A DNA stretch of 64,000 nt from Odontocerum albicorne (taxonomy: Eukaryota > Arthropoda > Insecta > Trichoptera > Odontoceridae): the NCBI GenBank assembly GCA_949825065.1, contig OX463838.1, forward strand, positions 2,086,251-2,150,250, given 5' to 3'. The position numbers were made by a program, and so were the translations under genes. Positions within the stretch are counted from its first letter, which is position 1. Each line of letters starts with the position of its first letter. Shown piece after piece: positions 61,160 through 64,000 of the stretch. Below the pieces are notes generated by a model, which was given only the letters and a program-made list of their open reading frames with translations, had not been told where the DNA came from and did not search any database.

Positions 61160-61300
61160 ATACCATCCCGCCATTGCCCTGTCGGAGTAGGCAAAGAGGA
61201 CAAAGTGCCAGACTTTCTTATCTTGACATACACCTGCAGCTTTTTTATATCCATACATCTTCCCAATCCACTTTTTTATTTATTTTTTCAAAACAGGCTT
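61160..61300 (-). pseudogene. LINE family 2 tail fragment
   Basis: accatcccgccattgccctg, tcggagtaggcaaagaggac and atccatacatcttcccaatc match the complement of the tail. Confidence 0.65.
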
Positions 61301-61558
61301 AGCCCAATTACTTTGAAAAATACAAGACATTAAAAAGGAAGAAAATTACATGGGAAAAAAAAAATTATAAAATTATATAAAATAAAAAAAATTGCATATG
61401 TATACAAACGAGTATATACACACAAACATATGTTACATATATATTCAGTCACTTAAGTATGTTGATGAGTGCTTTCTAACGCACTTAATCTAAGAAGAAA
61501 ATTTACTTTTGCTTTTGGTAATGTGATATGAAATATGTCAATATCCGAAGCAGTCCCG

Positions 61559-62213
61559 TTAACCTTTTTACGGCGATGGCTCGAGTATCTTTCGTGTGTC
61601 CCACAGGCGGCGGTGTTTTACCTCAATAAATTTATATTGTATCTACATAAAAATATGACTCACCATTATCCCGAATCTGATTACTGTGGAACTGTGCGCC
61701 GATGCATTTTTTAGCTGACACTATACACATGTAATATTATCCAAATCAAAGCTATAAATAAAGTGCGACAATATAAGAAGCAATAATCGAAGAAAACAAT
61801 AATCCATAAACAATGAAAAAGGCAATTAATTCAATACGCAATACGCGTACTTACAAAAAAATATCGACGCAAAATACGTCATATTGATCGGGAGCAATCG
61901 TCATTAGAAACATGACCTTCAACACTCCCGAACGTGTGGCGCTAATATTTAAAATGCTTCAAATTTCGACGGCCTCGAATCGGTCTGTTTAAATCCTTCT
62001 TATGGATCAAGTACTTGAAGTTTTGATGATTTTAAAAGAGATGTCACTAGAGGACACGTTTTGTCTTATATTCAGGTTAAAAATTTTAAAGAAGATTTAA
62101 TTTTGACTGAGATATCGACACGCAATGTTAGTGGCCACTTAAATGGCCGCTCGCCAGGACGGCACGTATTATGTATGGGCCAGTTAAGTGGTCCCCCGCC
62201 GTGAAAGAGTTAA
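61559..62213. mobile_element. second TTAA MITE family (B)
   Basis: TTAA at 61559-61562 and 62210-62213. Ends CCTTTTTACGGCG at the left and CGCCGTGAAAGAG at the right are inverted repeats. The element is 647 bp. It shares no interior with family A. TTAA targets and a CYYTTT start are typical of piggyBac-type ends. No coding region. Confidence 0.75.
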
Positions 62214-62324
62214 GAAGAGTTAAGGCCCTTCCAACAGGCATAGCGGCTGTAAGACCCGTTCTTGCGTATATTCTTGAGAACAGCTCCTGCCGGCGCAGTC
62301 TAGTGTAATTGTTAGGAACATTTA

Positions 62325-62480
62325 ACACTTCTACGATTTATCTAAATTTTCACGTTTCTTTCCTTCAAAACATGCACTCAATCTTACCATATTTTCTTTG
62401 GTCTTCATCTCAGACGCATTCTAACATTCGCACTTTATATTTGTTTCGTTAGTCTTTTGACCTTAGAATTTTTGAGTTTT
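62325..62480 (-). pseudogene. LINE family 2 tail fragment
   Basis: cttctacgatttatctaaat, cgtttctttccttcaaaaca and ttctttggtcttcatctcag match the complement of family 2. Confidence 0.55.
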
Positions 62481-62731
62481 TTGTAATCTCAGACCAGACA
62501 TAAAAGTTCACTCAAAGCCTTCAGACAGGAATAAGCAACAAGAAAAAGAACAAACGCGATGCGAATGACCGGTTTTGACAGCGATGGAGTGCGTCCAACA
62601 AATAGTTTGATTGAGATGAAAAATATGTTCATTAATAACATTTGACAGCCGTGAGACTGGATTCACCACATAATTTATGGCTTCATGATACGGGTGAAGT
62701 ACATTCTTATTTGAATTTCTTTCACTTTTTA

Positions 62732-63591
62732 GTTTAAACCAGGGCTGTGGAGTCGGAATCGGAGTCGGAGCCGGAGTCGTGGAGTCGGAACATTTTAGGC
62801 GGAGTCGGAGTCGGAAAAAATCGACCGACTCCGACTCCGTTTAATTATTTTAACATTTTCTTTAATGAATAACGTTACGGTATGTGTTAACCAGTTAACC
62901 TCTCATCGTTTCATGCCTGATACTATGCAGACTTTTATAATTGCAATAAACCCCAAAAGGGGATTACGTTCAGTTTACAGTTTTTACAAAATTAGATATT
63001 AAAACAGCAATACTGCGATATCCTGAAATTATTCAAGATTTAGCGCTGACCGTCACGGCCTTACCACTGGTACCACCTACACAAGTTAAGAGCTTCCATA
63101 AATCCTGACTTATTTTGAGATCTAATTCCATTTAGATCACGAATAGGAAATAAGATTTATATAAAGTATATTTACTTTCAAAAATCTTATCTTGTGTTCT
63201 ATTCAATATTGAATCAAAATAATAATAAACAATATTAATAAGATTTAGTTAACGTATGAAAACAAATGAAGCAATCTTTTTTTTAAAGTGTTTTCTTATT
63301 TTTTTTAATACCTACCTGTGTTGTTTTTCTAATTATTTTAAAAGTTTAATTTAATTCTTTTTTTAAATATTAATATGTATGTTTAATATTATTTTAGTGT
63401 GAAGATATTGCTTATAATAAGTCAATATAAATACATTAGATAGACGCAGTAAATTATAAAATAAAGTAAAAATTGAAGTCAGAGTCAAGAGTTGGAGTCT
63501 GAGTCGGAGTCGGTGTCGGTGTCGGAGTATAAAATATAGCCGGAGTCGGAGTCGGTAAATTTTCATCCGACTCCACAGCCCTGGTTTAAAC
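62732..63591. mobile_element. hAT-like element with 8-bp target duplication
   Basis: GTTTAAAC at 62732-62739 and 63584-63591 flanks an 844-bp element with ends CAGGGCTGTGGAGTCGGA and its complement TCCGACTCCACAGCCCTG. The ends contain tandem gagtcg/gtcgga repeats (62746-62840 and 63476-63560). Eight-bp duplications and CAGGG ends are typical of hAT. No transposase remains inside. The 8-bp duplication is itself a palindrome. Confidence 0.9.
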
Positions 63592-64000
63592 CAAGGGGTG
63601 GCCAACGTTTTTAGGTCAATATTTTTGATAAATTTGGTATATCAAAATTTGAATGTCTAAAAACAAGATAACGTGCTTCGAACCGCTCTACCGAATATAT
63701 GATGATGATGATCGGAATCTACGACTTCTGCAAATACTTTGCGTCTAATGGTAGAAGGGTGGTGGTACCATAGAGCACCCTGAACTTAAGTATATAAATG
63801 GACTCAGAAAGTCTGCAATGAGCTTTCTTCAGCTTTCATTCAACACCGTGTTGACGTGTCAGGCGTACGTAGGTAAATGTAACACAGAGCATACATACTC
63901 CCACTGAGTTGCAGAGGTCCATATTTGACACTTTTAGAATATAAGGGTTCATCCGACAGGTGCTTATAAAAATTAAAAAGAAAAAATATGTTTTATTAAA
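63592..64000. other. end interval, no recognised feature
   Basis: A short GAT microsatellite at about 63700-63712; otherwise nothing noticed. Confidence 0.35.

Overview
This window looks like AT-rich intergenic DNA from an arthropod, most likely an insect (order not determined). I find no intact host gene and no bacterial or organellar gene. Every coding stretch that can be recognised belongs to a transposable element: non-LTR retrotransposon reverse transcriptases, mariner-type transposases, Penelope-like GIY-YIG endonucleases and a small MADF-like exon. The mix of DD34D mariners, Penelope-like elements, tRNA-derived SINEs and short-unit satellites is what points to an arthropod.

Layout. 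0-8.5 kb: a Penelope-like element (PLE), a 44-bp satellite, an internally deleted mariner, two TTAA-flanked MITEs, a broken LINE with an inverted duplicate, a foldback MITE and a second PLE. 8.9-11.7 kb: a LINE with a 504-codon open reverse transcriptase frame, then a mariner-like element carrying a nested Harbinger-like MITE. 11.8-17.4 kb: a GC-rich island, an 84-bp satellite, a PLE, nested LINE fragments, a MITE with an internal duplication and several SINEs. 17.8-21.4 kb: a second deleted mariner, a 37-bp array and an 81-bp array. 21.8-32 kb: LINE and SINE debris, a foldback PLE with a 13-bp target duplication, GC-rich blocks, a minisatellite with a three-unit higher-order period, and a mariner-like element with an inserted retro-tail. 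32.9-34 kb: a 37-bp satellite with a seven-unit higher-order period. 34-46.8 kb: LINE and SINE fragments and four more arrays. 47-64 kb: foldback and TTAA elements, a nearly full-length but dead mariner, a second PLE family, a MITE nested in a LINE, and a hAT-like element with a perfect 8-bp target duplication.

How the parts relate. One LINE family (44.4-44.9, 38.0-38.7 and 59.4-60.3 kb) ends in the same roughly 50-nt tail as the tRNA-derived SINE family, as expected if the LINE reverse transcriptase mobilises the SINE. PLE copies of family 1 carry inverted termini, a GIY-YIG frame and a hammerhead-like core. MITE families with TTAA, TAA and TA flanks have non-autonomous structure, so their transposases must come from elsewhere in the genome. 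Several nestings give a relative order of insertion. All protein homology was judged by reading motifs; no database search was possible.
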